A stretch of DNA of 5,063 nt from Bacteroidota bacterium (GTDB taxonomy: Bacteria > Bacteroidota > Bacteroidia > NS11-12g > UBA955): the NCBI GenBank assembly GCA_008081305.1, contig VMCP01000063.1, positions 1-5,063 on the forward strand. The letters are read 5' to 3'. The notes beneath the pieces were generated by a model. It was not told the origin of the DNA. It did no database searches and was given only the letters and a program-made list of their open reading frames with translations. The position numbers and the translations under genes were made by a program. Each line of letters starts with the position of its first letter. Within the stretch, counting starts at the first letter, position 1. Below, in pieces: positions 1 through 5,063 of this stretch.

Positions 1-109
1 TACCCAAATGAGAAGATTTCTGTTTTGGTTCAAAATGTTTGGCTAGATGATCAATCAAACCAAATTCTCCTAGTGATGAAAGTTCGGTACGTTCGGTGTT
101 TTCAAACAT
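1..109 (-). CDS. thiL: Thiamine-monophosphate kinase ThiL, N-terminal fragment (runs off left edge)
   Basis: ThiL phosphorylates thiamine monophosphate with ATP to give thiamine diphosphate, the active cofactor, in the cytoplasm. Only the first 36 codons are present, and the reading frame is open to the window edge. The visible protein starts MFENTERTEL and continues with SSLGEFGLIDHL at residues 11-22, the N-terminal block I know from Bacteroidota ThiL proteins. It precedes the IGDDAAV metal/ATP-binding motif, which would lie just outside the window. The ATG at 109-107 is the natural start because it is followed at once by family-like sequence, and no Shine-Dalgarno sequence is seen upstream. 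The gene lies 33 bases downstream of the aldehyde dehydrogenase on the same strand, with no terminator hairpin between them, so read-through is possible. A TAnnTTTG box directly before the ATG suggests it also has its own promoter. The identification rests on a short N-terminal stretch only. Confidence 0.82.
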   Translation of the reverse strand, partial: MFENTERTELSSLGEFGLIDHLAKHFEPKQKSSHLG

Positions 110-113
110 AGAG

Positions 114-121
114 CAAATGTA
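114..121 (-). promoter_or_regulatory. Candidate -7 box (TACATTTG) for thiL
   Basis: On the minus strand the bases read TACATTTG, a full match to the Bacteroidota primary sigma factor -7 element TAnnTTTG. It ends 4 bases before the thiL ATG, so transcription would begin at or within a base or two of the start codon. I see no TTG-type -33 element at the expected spacing; the nearest TTG, at 151-149, is too far upstream. An 8-base palindrome, GTACGTAC, lies just upstream at 130-137. This is a motif match only. Confidence 0.4.
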
Positions 122-142
122 GATATAATGTACGTACCTAGC

Positions 143-1579
143 CTATTTCAATGCGATACAAACATTCTTCGGCTCGGTAAAAAAGCGCATGGCTTCCCAA
201 CCGCCCTCTCTGCCAACACCTGAGCTTTTTGCACCTCCAAACGGAGTACGTAAATCTCGAAGCAACCAACAGTTCACCCACACAATTCCAAACTCTAATT
301 GAGACGCAAATCGATGTGCCCGTGTCAAGTTCTCGGTCCATACCGTAGCTGCTAAACCATATTCTGTGGCATTGGCAATTTGCAGCGCTTCCTCCTCTGT
401 TTTAAAAGACATCAAGGTAATAACAGGTCCAAAAATCTCCTCTGTATTGGTCCTACAAGCGGGGCCCAACCCTTCAATGACGGTAGGTGCAATAAACCAA
501 CCTGACTCAAAACCTTCAGGATGCAATGCTTCCCCTCCTGCAAGTACACGACCACCTTCTTGCTTTGCCAATTCAATATAGCTGAGCACTTTTTCATAAT
601 GTGGTTTGGAAACTATGGCTCCCACTCTTGTTTTTTCATCTTGAGGGTCTCCAACCACCAAAGCTTTTGCTCGTTTTACCATTTCCTCCTTCACTTTATC
701 GTATAAGGATTCATGCACCAGCAAACGACTACCGCAAAGACAGATTTCTCCTTGATTCAAAAAAGATGTATTCACCGTCGTTTTAATGGCCTTTTCTATG
801 TCCGCATCCTCAAAAATTATATTCGGATTTTTACCACCTAATTCTAAACTTAGCTTCTTAAACATGGGACCGGCGGTGGCAGCGATATGCTTACCTGTGG
901 CAGTTCCACCTGTAAAACTGATAGCCTTTATTCTTGGATGCTCCACCATGGCTTGACCTACTTTGGGTCCAAGTCCATGCACAATATTAAGAACCCCATG
1001 AGGCAGTCCAACTTCTTGGCAGACCTCTGATAATAAGTGAGCCGTTGCCGGAGTAAATTCGCTAGGCTTCGCTACAACCGTGTTACCAGCAGCAAGGGCC
1101 GGCGCTATTTTCCATGAGAACAAATACAGAGGCAAATTCCAAGGAGAAATACAACCCACCACTCCTATAGATTGCCTCAAGGTATAGTTTATCGCCCTAT
1201 CTTCTGTGGCGTGACTTTCCGATGCGAACTGCATCGCTGCTGTAGCAAAAAATCGAAAATTCTGAGCCGAACGTATCATTTCATTCTTTGCTAACCAAAA
1301 TGGTTTCCCTTGGTCTATGCTTTCTGCTAACGCAAACTCATCACGTCTTTTGTCTATTCCCTCCGCAATGGCATTGAGGTATTTAAACTTCTCTTCAGCA
1401 GGTAATACACTCCAATTTGGATAGGCCGCCTGAGCTGCATCATACGCCAAATGAACATCCTGATGGTCAGAATCTGGTACTTGTGCATAAACCTCCCCCT
1501 TGGCTGGGTTATAATTATCCATGGATTGGCCGTTTACTGCCTCTTGTAATTCTCCGTTAATAAAATTCAATACCTTCAT
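143..1579 (-). CDS. Aldehyde dehydrogenase, 2-aminomuconate/2-hydroxymuconate semialdehyde dehydrogenase type
   Basis: This is a 478-residue NAD-dependent aldehyde dehydrogenase of normal full length. Visible motifs in order are NFRFFA (about 107-112), SPWNLPL (145-151) with the oxyanion Asn148, AKPSE around Lys171 for cofactor binding, FTGGTATGK (222-230), LELGGK (245-250) with general base Glu246, GEICLCGSR (277-285) with catalytic Cys280, EEIFGP (380-385), and WVNCWLLRDLRTPFGG (434-449). The last block, the CLCGSR context and NFRFFA resemble human ALDH8A1 and bacterial AmnC/XylG-type enzymes, which oxidise muconic semialdehydes. Arg109 and Arg441/Arg444 are placed like the arginines that bind the substrate carboxylate in that group. 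The inferred role is oxidation of 2-aminomuconate 6-semialdehyde in tryptophan-kynurenine breakdown, although no other gene of that pathway is in view. The ATG at 1579 is preferred over an in-frame TTG at 1603, because the latter adds eight non-family residues and overlaps the lipoprotein gene. The start lies 4 bases after the lipoprotein stop, so the two are probably cotranscribed. Confidence 0.88.
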   Translation of the reverse strand: MKVLNFINGELQEAVNGQSMDNYNPAKGEVYAQVPDSDHQDVHLAYDAAQAAYPNWSVLPAEEKFKYLNAIAEGIDKRRDEFALAESIDQGKPFWLAKNEMIRSAQNFRFFATAAMQFASESHATEDRAINYTLRQSIGVVGCISPWNLPLYLFSWKIAPALAAGNTVVAKPSEFTPATAHLLSEVCQEVGLPHGVLNIVHGLGPKVGQAMVEHPRIKAISFTGGTATGKHIAATAGPMFKKLSLELGGKNPNIIFEDADIEKAIKTTVNTSFLNQGEICLCGSRLLVHESLYDKVKEEMVKRAKALVVGDPQDEKTRVGAIVSKPHYEKVLSYIELAKQEGGRVLAGGEALHPEGFESGWFIAPTVIEGLGPACRTNTEEIFGPVITLMSFKTEEEALQIANATEYGLAATVWTENLTRAHRFASQLEFGIVWVNCWLLRDLRTPFGGAKSSGVGREGGWEAMRFFTEPKNVCIALK

Positions 1580-1583
1580 TGTC

Positions 1584-2123
1584 TTAATTTGTGAATTCGG
1601 CAAACACTTCTGTCATTTTTGGATCTCCCCACATAGGGTCTTCTATGATTTGAATTCTATAGCCCTTTTGAGGTTGATAATTCAATTCCACGTTTCTATC
1701 CAACAATACACTGCGCGTTTGGGTTTCCCAGTTAATCATTTCAAGCTCGCCATTTACCATGGTAATTTCCCATTTCAACAGAGATGCCATGGTATCTTTA
1801 GCCGTGTATCTAACTACCTGATAGATGCCAGAACTATCATTTGAAATAATATAGTTCGCTGTATCATTGGTGAGAACTTCTGGCGCATTTAAAAACCCAC
1901 GAAGTTCGGATTTCCACATCTCTCGACTCATGGTATCACAAGACCATTGTTCTACTTCATCTTCTGTAGTCGTATGTTTCAGAATACCTTTATTGGTTAC
2001 TGTTAACTGTTTGATTTCTTGACTGAAATACTCTTCATAGTAGCCTTGTTCGCCAACTTCTTTTTCCATGTCGCCACAAGCGATAAGGAGTAATGGTATG
2101 AGTAAAAATAGTAGTCTAGGCAT
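1584..2123 (-). CDS. Small lipoprotein of unknown function
   Basis: I do not recognise this 179-residue protein. Its N-terminus, MPRLLFLLIPLLLIACGD, is a short lipoprotein signal: Arg3, a hydrophobic run at residues 4-14 and the lipobox LIAC with the lipidated Cys16. Residues 17-25 are rich in acidic residues (Asp18, Glu20, Glu22, Glu25), somewhat like the acidic tethers that send lipoproteins to the surface in Bacteroidota, but without a clear match to a known export signal. The rest (about 30-179) alternates polar and hydrophobic residues, has several tryptophans (60, 70, 118, 132, 165) and only one further cysteine (62), and looks like a compact beta-rich domain. No catalytic motif is visible. 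The ATG overlaps the last 8 bases of gpmI (ATGCCTAG) in another frame, which suggests translational coupling, and the ALDH gene follows after 4 bases. Membership of the operon and membrane anchoring are well supported; the function is not. Confidence 0.85.
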   Translation of the reverse strand: MPRLLFLLIPLLLIACGDMEKEVGEQGYYEEYFSQEIKQLTVTNKGILKHTTTEDEVEQWSCDTMSREMWKSELRGFLNAPEVLTNDTANYIISNDSSGIYQVVRYTAKDTMASLLKWEITMVNGELEMINWETQTRSVLLDRNVELNYQPQKGYRIQIIEDPMWGDPKMTEVFAEFTN

Positions 2124-3633
2124 AAATCAAATTTTGACCCGTCATTTCCTCGGGTTGTGGCACCCCTAAAATACTTAAAATAGATGGAGCCACATCTGCC
2201 AACTTTCCCGACTCAATTTTCGCATTGGTATCTGACGTGATATACCAAACCGGAACCGGATTTGTAGAATGCGCCGTATTGGGAGATCCATCGGGGTTCA
2301 ATGCAAAATCCGCATTCCCGTGATCAGCGATAACAAGCATTTCATACCCATGTTGAACCAGTACTTCACTCATTCGCTTAAGTTGAGCATCTACCGTTTC
2401 TACCGCTTTTGTTATCGCTTCATATACACCGGTATGTCCAACCATATCTGGATTTGCGTAGTTTAAACAGATAAAATCAGGTTGGTTACTTTGAATGAAA
2501 TCTAAGGCCTTATTGGTCAACTCAACGGCGCTCATTTCTGGTTGCAAATCATAAGTTGCCACCTTCGGTGATGCGGCCATGATTCTATGTTCACCATTGA
2601 ATTCGGTCTCTCTTCCCCCAGAAAAAAAGAATGTTACATGCGGATATTTCTCTGTTTCGGCGGCTCGAAGTTGTGTTTTACCAGCCTCTTCCAACACCTC
2701 CCCAAGTGTCATGGTCAAATTTTCATTATCGAATAACACACCCTCAATCTTAAACGTTTCATCGTATTCAGTGAACGTCTTGTAATGTAATTTCAGCGGT
2801 TGCATTTCATTCTCGGGAAAAGCTTCCTGTGTCAATGCTCGGGTAATTTGTCGACCTCTATCTGTGCGAAAATTGAAACACAGCACGGCATCTTCATTTT
2901 GAATATTTCCCGAATTCGAATCACCCAACTTGATAGGTTCCATGAATTCATCGGTGATGCCTTCATTGTAAAATTTCTTGATACTAGATATTACATCATT
3001 GCTTTGAACCCCAGTTCCATTCACCAGGACATCATACGCCTTTTTTACCCTTTCCCAGCGTTGATCACGATCCATGGCATAGTAGCGACCTACCACAGAT
3101 GATAATTTAAATCTATCATCGGGTAAACGTCTTAGAAGTTTCTCAATATGGCCCAATCCGCTTTGAGGATCGGTATCTCTACCATCGAGAAAAGCATGGA
3201 TATACACCTCTTTTATATTGGAATCTTTTAATTTATCTATCATACCCCATAAATGATTTTCGTGGGCATGTACACCTCCATCGGAAACCAAGCCCATTAA
3301 GTGCAATGGTTTTTGATTAGACTCGCAGTAATGAATTAATTCTTGCCATTCTTTGTTATCAGGAAGCTCACCATTTGATATAATGCGATTTATTTTGGCT
3401 AACATCTGCCAAACTACACGACCAGCACCAATATTCATATGGCCTACCTCAGAATTCCCCATCTGCCCGGTAGGTAATCCTACATTCTCTCCATCGGTTA
3501 ATAACTCTGCATGGGGATATTGATCGTACAATGAATCGGTGAAAGGTGTATGGGCGTTTGAAATGGCATCGCTTGAGGTTCCATCTCCGATTCCCCAACC
3601 GTCTAATATGATTAATGCAGCTTTCTTCGTCAT
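2116..3633 (-). CDS. gpmI: 2,3-bisphosphoglycerate-independent phosphoglycerate mutase
   Basis: GpmI interconverts 3-phosphoglycerate and 2-phosphoglycerate in glycolysis and gluconeogenesis using two Mn ions and a phosphoserine intermediate, in the cytoplasm. The 505-residue protein has the usual length and the complete alkaline-phosphatase-superfamily motif set: LIILDGWGIG near the N-terminus with metal ligand Asp11, MGNSEVGHMNIGAGR (58-72) with catalytic Ser61, then HAFLDGRDTDP, VVGRYYAMDRD, NFRTDRGRQ, FFFSGGRE, NYANPDMVGHTG, ADHGNAD and TAHSTNPVP, which supply substrate and metal ligands. The ATG at 3633 gives MTKKAALIILDGWG, the standard N-terminus. An in-frame GTG at 3660 would add nine residues, lacks family support and would run through the probable promoter. 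The gene heads an apparent operon with the lipoprotein, whose start overlaps its stop codon, and the ALDH. It is transcribed divergently from the SPOR protein gene. Confidence 0.97.
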   Translation of the reverse strand: MTKKAALIILDGWGIGDGTSSDAISNAHTPFTDSLYDQYPHAELLTDGENVGLPTGQMGNSEVGHMNIGAGRVVWQMLAKINRIISNGELPDNKEWQELIHYCESNQKPLHLMGLVSDGGVHAHENHLWGMIDKLKDSNIKEVYIHAFLDGRDTDPQSGLGHIEKLLRRLPDDRFKLSSVVGRYYAMDRDQRWERVKKAYDVLVNGTGVQSNDVISSIKKFYNEGITDEFMEPIKLGDSNSGNIQNEDAVLCFNFRTDRGRQITRALTQEAFPENEMQPLKLHYKTFTEYDETFKIEGVLFDNENLTMTLGEVLEEAGKTQLRAAETEKYPHVTFFFSGGRETEFNGEHRIMAASPKVATYDLQPEMSAVELTNKALDFIQSNQPDFICLNYANPDMVGHTGVYEAITKAVETVDAQLKRMSEVLVQHGYEMLVIADHGNADFALNPDGSPNTAHSTNPVPVWYITSDTNAKIESGKLADVAPSILSILGVPQPEEMTGQNLIYA

Positions 3634-3691
3634 TTTATGCAAAAATAACGATGCACCCACGTAATAGGTTAAAAATCACGATATTTGTTTT
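3634..3691. promoter_or_regulatory. Divergent intergenic region between gpmI and the SPOR gene
   Basis: These 58 bases separate the gpmI start (minus strand) from the GTG of the SPOR gene (plus strand), so both promoters must lie here or overlap the coding ends. The gpmI side has a good TAnnTTTG box. The plus-strand side has only an imperfect candidate: TATTTG at 3682-3687 followed by TTTTG, with wrong internal spacing for the consensus. In-frame translation upstream of the GTG is closed by a TAG at 3665-3667. Confidence 0.55.
3640..3647 (-). promoter_or_regulatory. Candidate -7 box (TATTTTTG) for the gpmI operon
   Basis: The minus strand reads TATTTTTG, matching the Bacteroidota -7 consensus TAnnTTTG, with 6 bases between it and the gpmI ATG. 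Transcription would begin only a few bases before the start codon. Further upstream a T-run at 3676-3671 lies close to, but not clearly at, the expected -33 position, and it has no TTG. The position of the box favours the ATG at 3633 over the upstream GTG at 3660. Motif match only. Confidence 0.45.
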
Positions 3692-4090
3692 GTGAAGGAA
3701 ATCTTCCTATTTCTTTTTGGGATAATGGCCTTATGTTCGGCAAGCGCGCAAGGCTCTACGCAATACTTCGAAGAACCGAGTATTCGTGTTATGGAAGAAA
3801 AACAGAAACATCTGCGTTCACAAGAAGATTACATGCTCAATGGCTATCGTGTTTTTATCAACCTATTCTCGAGTAGGAAAGCCGCTTCAGATTTTGAAAA
3901 AGAGTTCAATTACCGTTATGAGGGCTTTTCTACATGCGTTTTGGAGTACGATGAGCCCAACTTCAAGGCATATGCCGGCACCTATATCCTAAAAGCCGAT
4001 GCGCAAAAGATGTTGAACCGTGTTAAACAAACCTATCCTACGGCTAAAATCATACGCGTGAGTATTCCCAAGCCAAAGGACGAAGATTGA
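3692..4090 (+). CDS. Small exported SPOR-domain protein
   Basis: This 132-residue protein begins with a type I signal peptide: Lys2, a hydrophobic core at residues 4-15 and a likely cleavage site after Ala19 (ASA before Gln20). Cys15 is preceded by MAL, which is not a good lipobox, so a soluble periplasmic protein is more likely than a lipoprotein. Residues 20-49 form a polar linker. Residues 51-125 (GYRVFINLFSSRKAA to IIRVSIP) match the pattern of Bacteroidota SPOR domains: a first strand GYRVFI, a helix with SRKAASDFEKEF, a second strand, the NFKAYAGTY segment in place of the usual FKVRVGDF, a second helix DAQKMLNRVKQTYP and a last strand. SPOR domains bind glycan strands lacking stem peptides, mainly at division sites. 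GTG is the only start that preserves the whole signal peptide; there is no upstream in-frame ATG before a stop. It is divergent from gpmI and precedes fur-purA after an 81-base gap. SPOR assignment is by pattern, not by search. Confidence 0.82.
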   Translation: MKEIFLFLFGIMALCSASAQGSTQYFEEPSIRVMEEKQKHLRSQEDYMLNGYRVFINLFSSRKAASDFEKEFNYRYEGFSTCVLEYDEPNFKAYAGTYILKADAQKMLNRVKQTYPTAKIIRVSIPKPKDED

Positions 4091-4132
4091 TTTTTTGTTG
4101 AGGAATCGTATATAACTATTCCAATCATAATC

Positions 4133-4156
4133 AAATTTGTTTCTAAATTTGTCTCT
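4133..4156 (+). repeat. 12-base tandem repeat in the fur upstream region
   Basis: Two adjacent 12-base units, AAATTTGTTTCT (4133-4144) and AAATTTGTCTCT (4145-4156), differ at one position. Each contains the self-complementary core AAATTT. The repeat lies 16-39 bases upstream of the fur ATG and the second unit overlaps the candidate -7 box, so a protein bound here would compete with RNA polymerase. It could be an operator, a duplicated promoter element, or chance in AT-rich DNA. Confidence 0.5.
4144..4151 (+). promoter_or_regulatory. Candidate -7 box (TAAATTTG) for fur-purA
   Basis: TAAATTTG matches the Bacteroidota -7 consensus TAnnTTTG. It ends 20 bases before the fur ATG, which would give a leader of about 15 bases. 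No TTG is present at the expected -33 spacing (near 4120), where the sequence reads ATTCCAAT. Since no gap exists between fur and purA, this would be the nearest promoter for both genes. Confidence 0.45.
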
Positions 4157-4171
4157 TCGTTCGATTTGAAC

Positions 4172-4672
4172 ATGAAAAAAGACCCCAAAATTGAAAAAGC
4201 CAAGGAAGATGTTCGTGAGATTTTCACGCGATTTCTCGAAGCTAACAAGCAGCGCAAAACACCAGAGCGCTATGCCATTTTGGATGAAATTTATTCAAAT
4301 AAAGAACATTTTGATGTTGATGAACTCTACATCAAGATGAAAACCCGGAAATACCATGTGAGTAGAGCCACTGTTTACAACACTCTGGATCTTTTAGTTG
4401 AGGCCGGATTAGTTAAAAAACACCAATTCGGTCAAAATACGAGCCACTACGAACAAGCCTACGGTTACAAGCAACATGATCATTTGATTTGTAATCACTG
4501 TAAAAAGGTAATGGAATTCTGTGACCCTAGGGTTCAACAAATAAGCTCAACCATGGGCGGTCTATTAAAATTTAATGTAAATAATCATTCGTTGCATTTA
4601 TATGGCGACCCCGTTATTGACGATGCGGGTCAATGTCAACAATGCCACGAACATATCAACCCAAAAGTTTAA
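4172..4672 (+). CDS. Fur-family metal-responsive transcriptional repressor
   Basis: This 166-residue protein is a complete Fur-family regulator, a cytoplasmic dimer that binds DNA when loaded with metal (usually Fe, but Zn, Mn or peroxide-sensing relatives exist). The N-terminal winged helix covers about residues 10-92 and includes RKTPERYAILDEIY (28-41), HFDVDELY (46-53) and the recognition helix region VSRATVYNTLDLL (63-75). The C-terminal dimerisation domain carries HDHLIC (102-107) and two CxxC pairs, Cys107/Cys110 and Cys155/Cys158, which form the structural zinc site. His46, His84, Glu94, His102, His104 and Glu115 are placed like ligands of the sensing sites. The ATG at 4172 is preferred; a TTG two codons upstream adds nothing. 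The long N-terminal extension and KHQFGQN loop fit Bacteroidota Fur. The exact metal cannot be read from the sequence, so no subtype symbol is given. The purA ATG follows the stop codon directly, implying one transcript and possibly coupled translation. Confidence 0.93.
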   Translation: MKKDPKIEKAKEDVREIFTRFLEANKQRKTPERYAILDEIYSNKEHFDVDELYIKMKTRKYHVSRATVYNTLDLLVEAGLVKKHQFGQNTSHYEQAYGYKQHDHLICNHCKKVMEFCDPRVQQISSTMGGLLKFNVNNHSLHLYGDPVIDDAGQCQQCHEHINPKV

Positions 4673-5063
4673 ATGATTGATGTTATTCTCGGCCTCCAAT
4701 GGGGCGATGAAGGAAAAGGTAAAATAGCGGATTATCTTACCCCCAAATACGATATGGTTGCCCGTTTTCAGGGAGGCCCCAATGCTGGTCATTCGTTAGA
4801 GTTTGAAGGCAAAAAGTTTGTATTAAACACCATCCCTTCTGGGATATTTAGAAAAGGCATTGTGAACCTAATCGGAAACGGAGTCGTGATTGACCCCATT
4901 CGATTACGAGATGAAATTGACCGTATTAAAGATGAATGTCCTGATTATAAAGAGCGATTGCAAATCTCAAAAAAGGCACATTTAATCTTACCTACTCATC
5001 GCATTTTAGATGCGGCTTCTGAAGCGGCCAAAGGGAAAGATAAAATTGGTAGTACCCTGCGGG
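4673..5063 (+). CDS. purA: Adenylosuccinate synthetase, N-terminal part (runs off right edge)
   Basis: PurA joins IMP and aspartate using GTP to form adenylosuccinate, the first committed step from IMP to AMP, in the cytoplasm. The first 130 codons are present and the frame is open to the edge. The residues seen match the family closely: LQWGDEGKGK at 8-17 holds the GTP/IMP loop with the catalytic Asp12, FQGGPNAGH at 32-40 holds His40 (Asp13 and His41 in the E. coli enzyme), IPSGI and IGNGVVIDP follow, and KIGSTLR at the edge begins the IMP-phosphate-binding segment that normally continues GIGP. The ATG is at 4673-4675, immediately after the fur TAA with zero spacing, and the protein starts MIDVILGLQWG, as is usual. 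There is no room for a separate promoter except inside fur, so it is most likely cotranscribed with the regulator. Whether Fur affects purA beyond this is not visible. Confidence 0.97.
   Translation, partial: MIDVILGLQWGDEGKGKIADYLTPKYDMVARFQGGPNAGHSLEFEGKKFVLNTIPSGIFRKGIVNLIGNGVVIDPIRLRDEIDRIKDECPDYKERLQISKKAHLILPTHRILDAASEAAKGKDKIGSTLR

Larger units (their letters stand above)
4091..4171 (+). promoter_or_regulatory. Intergenic region between the SPOR gene and fur
   Basis: This 81-base AT-rich gap starts with a T-run right after the SPOR stop (4091-4096). It contains a short inverted repeat, GGAAT (4102-4106) and ATTCC (4118-4122), separated by 11 bases, then the tandem repeat and -7 box described separately. 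The 5-base stem is too weak and lacks a trailing T-run to be called a terminator. The gap suggests that fur-purA has its own promoter instead of relying only on the SPOR transcript. Confidence 0.45.

Noticed and set aside
83..97. Short repeat TTCGGT-ACG-TTCGGT
   Set aside because: It falls within thiL codons for Thr-Glu-Arg-Thr-Glu and is explained by repeated amino acids.
130..137. Palindrome GTACGTAC between ALDH and thiL
   Set aside because: Only 8 bases with no loop or T-run, so not a terminator; as an operator it has no supporting second copy in the window.
366..786. Several plus-strand open frames of 60-70 codons inside the ALDH gene
   Set aside because: They lie antisense to a complete, motif-rich ALDH coding region, have no family-like sequence and overlap one another in different frames.
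1580..1603. Longer ALDH start at the TTG (1603)
   Set aside because: It adds MPNSQIKT, which is not part of the family N-terminus, and overlaps the lipoprotein coding sequence; ATG at 1579 fits better.
1521..1844. Plus-strand open frame of 107 codons across the ALDH-lipoprotein junction
   Set aside because: It is antisense to two well-supported genes and its protein shows no recognisable motif or export signal.
2800..3102. Plus-strand open frame of 100 codons inside gpmI
   Set aside because: It is the shadow of a conserved gpmI region, and the translation looks random.
3634..3660. Longer gpmI start at the GTG (3660)
   Set aside because: It adds nine non-family residues before MTKKAALIILDGWG and runs through the candidate promoter.
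4102..4122. Inverted repeat GGAAT-11 bases-ATTCC after the SPOR gene
   Set aside because: A 5-base AT-rich stem with a long loop and no following T-run is too weak to call a terminator, and it could easily arise by chance.
1..5063. Search for CRISPR arrays, tRNA, insertion sequences, defence or toxin-antitoxin genes
   Set aside because: No spaced repeats, cloverleaf-like sequence, terminal inverted repeats, transposase motifs or defence-type domains were seen; over 95% of the window is accounted for by the seven genes described.

Overview
The window looks like chromosomal housekeeping DNA from a member of the Bacteroidota, probably the class Flavobacteriia. Four things point there: the N-terminus of ThiL with the Bacteroidota-type block LSSLGEFGLIDHL, a Fur-family regulator directly followed by purA (an arrangement I know from flavobacterial genomes), the absence of convincing Shine-Dalgarno sequences before the starts, and TAnnTTTG elements (the Bacteroidota sigma factor -7 box) just upstream of three genes. 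The DNA is moderately AT-rich and almost fully coding. I see no mobile element, tRNA, rRNA or CRISPR array, and no broken gene.

Left part (1-3633), all on the minus strand and read from right to left: gpmI (cofactor-independent phosphoglycerate mutase, 3633-2116), a small lipoprotein whose start overlaps the gpmI stop by 8 bases (2123-1584), an aldehyde dehydrogenase of the 2-aminomuconate/2-hydroxymuconate semialdehyde type starting 4 bases after the lipoprotein stop (1579-143), and, 33 bases further on, the first 36 codons of thiL (thiamine-monophosphate kinase), which runs off the left edge. The first three are very probably one operon. thiL may be read through from it, but it also has its own promoter-like box.

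Middle (3634-3691): a 58-base divergent intergenic region holding the gpmI promoter candidate and, facing right, the start of a small exported SPOR-domain protein (3692-4090, GTG start).

Right part (4091-5063), plus strand: an 81-base gap with a near-perfect 12-base tandem repeat that contains a -7 box, then a Fur-family repressor (4172-4672), then purA (adenylosuccinate synthetase), whose ATG follows the fur stop with no intervening base and which runs off the right edge.

The genes serve central metabolism (glycolysis/gluconeogenesis, purine and thiamine cofactor synthesis, probably tryptophan-kynurenine catabolism), metal-responsive regulation and envelope biology. I found no new defence, mobile or biosynthetic system. 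The most interesting signals are regulatory: -7 boxes so close to the start codons of gpmI and thiL that the transcripts would be nearly leaderless, and the tandem repeat before fur.
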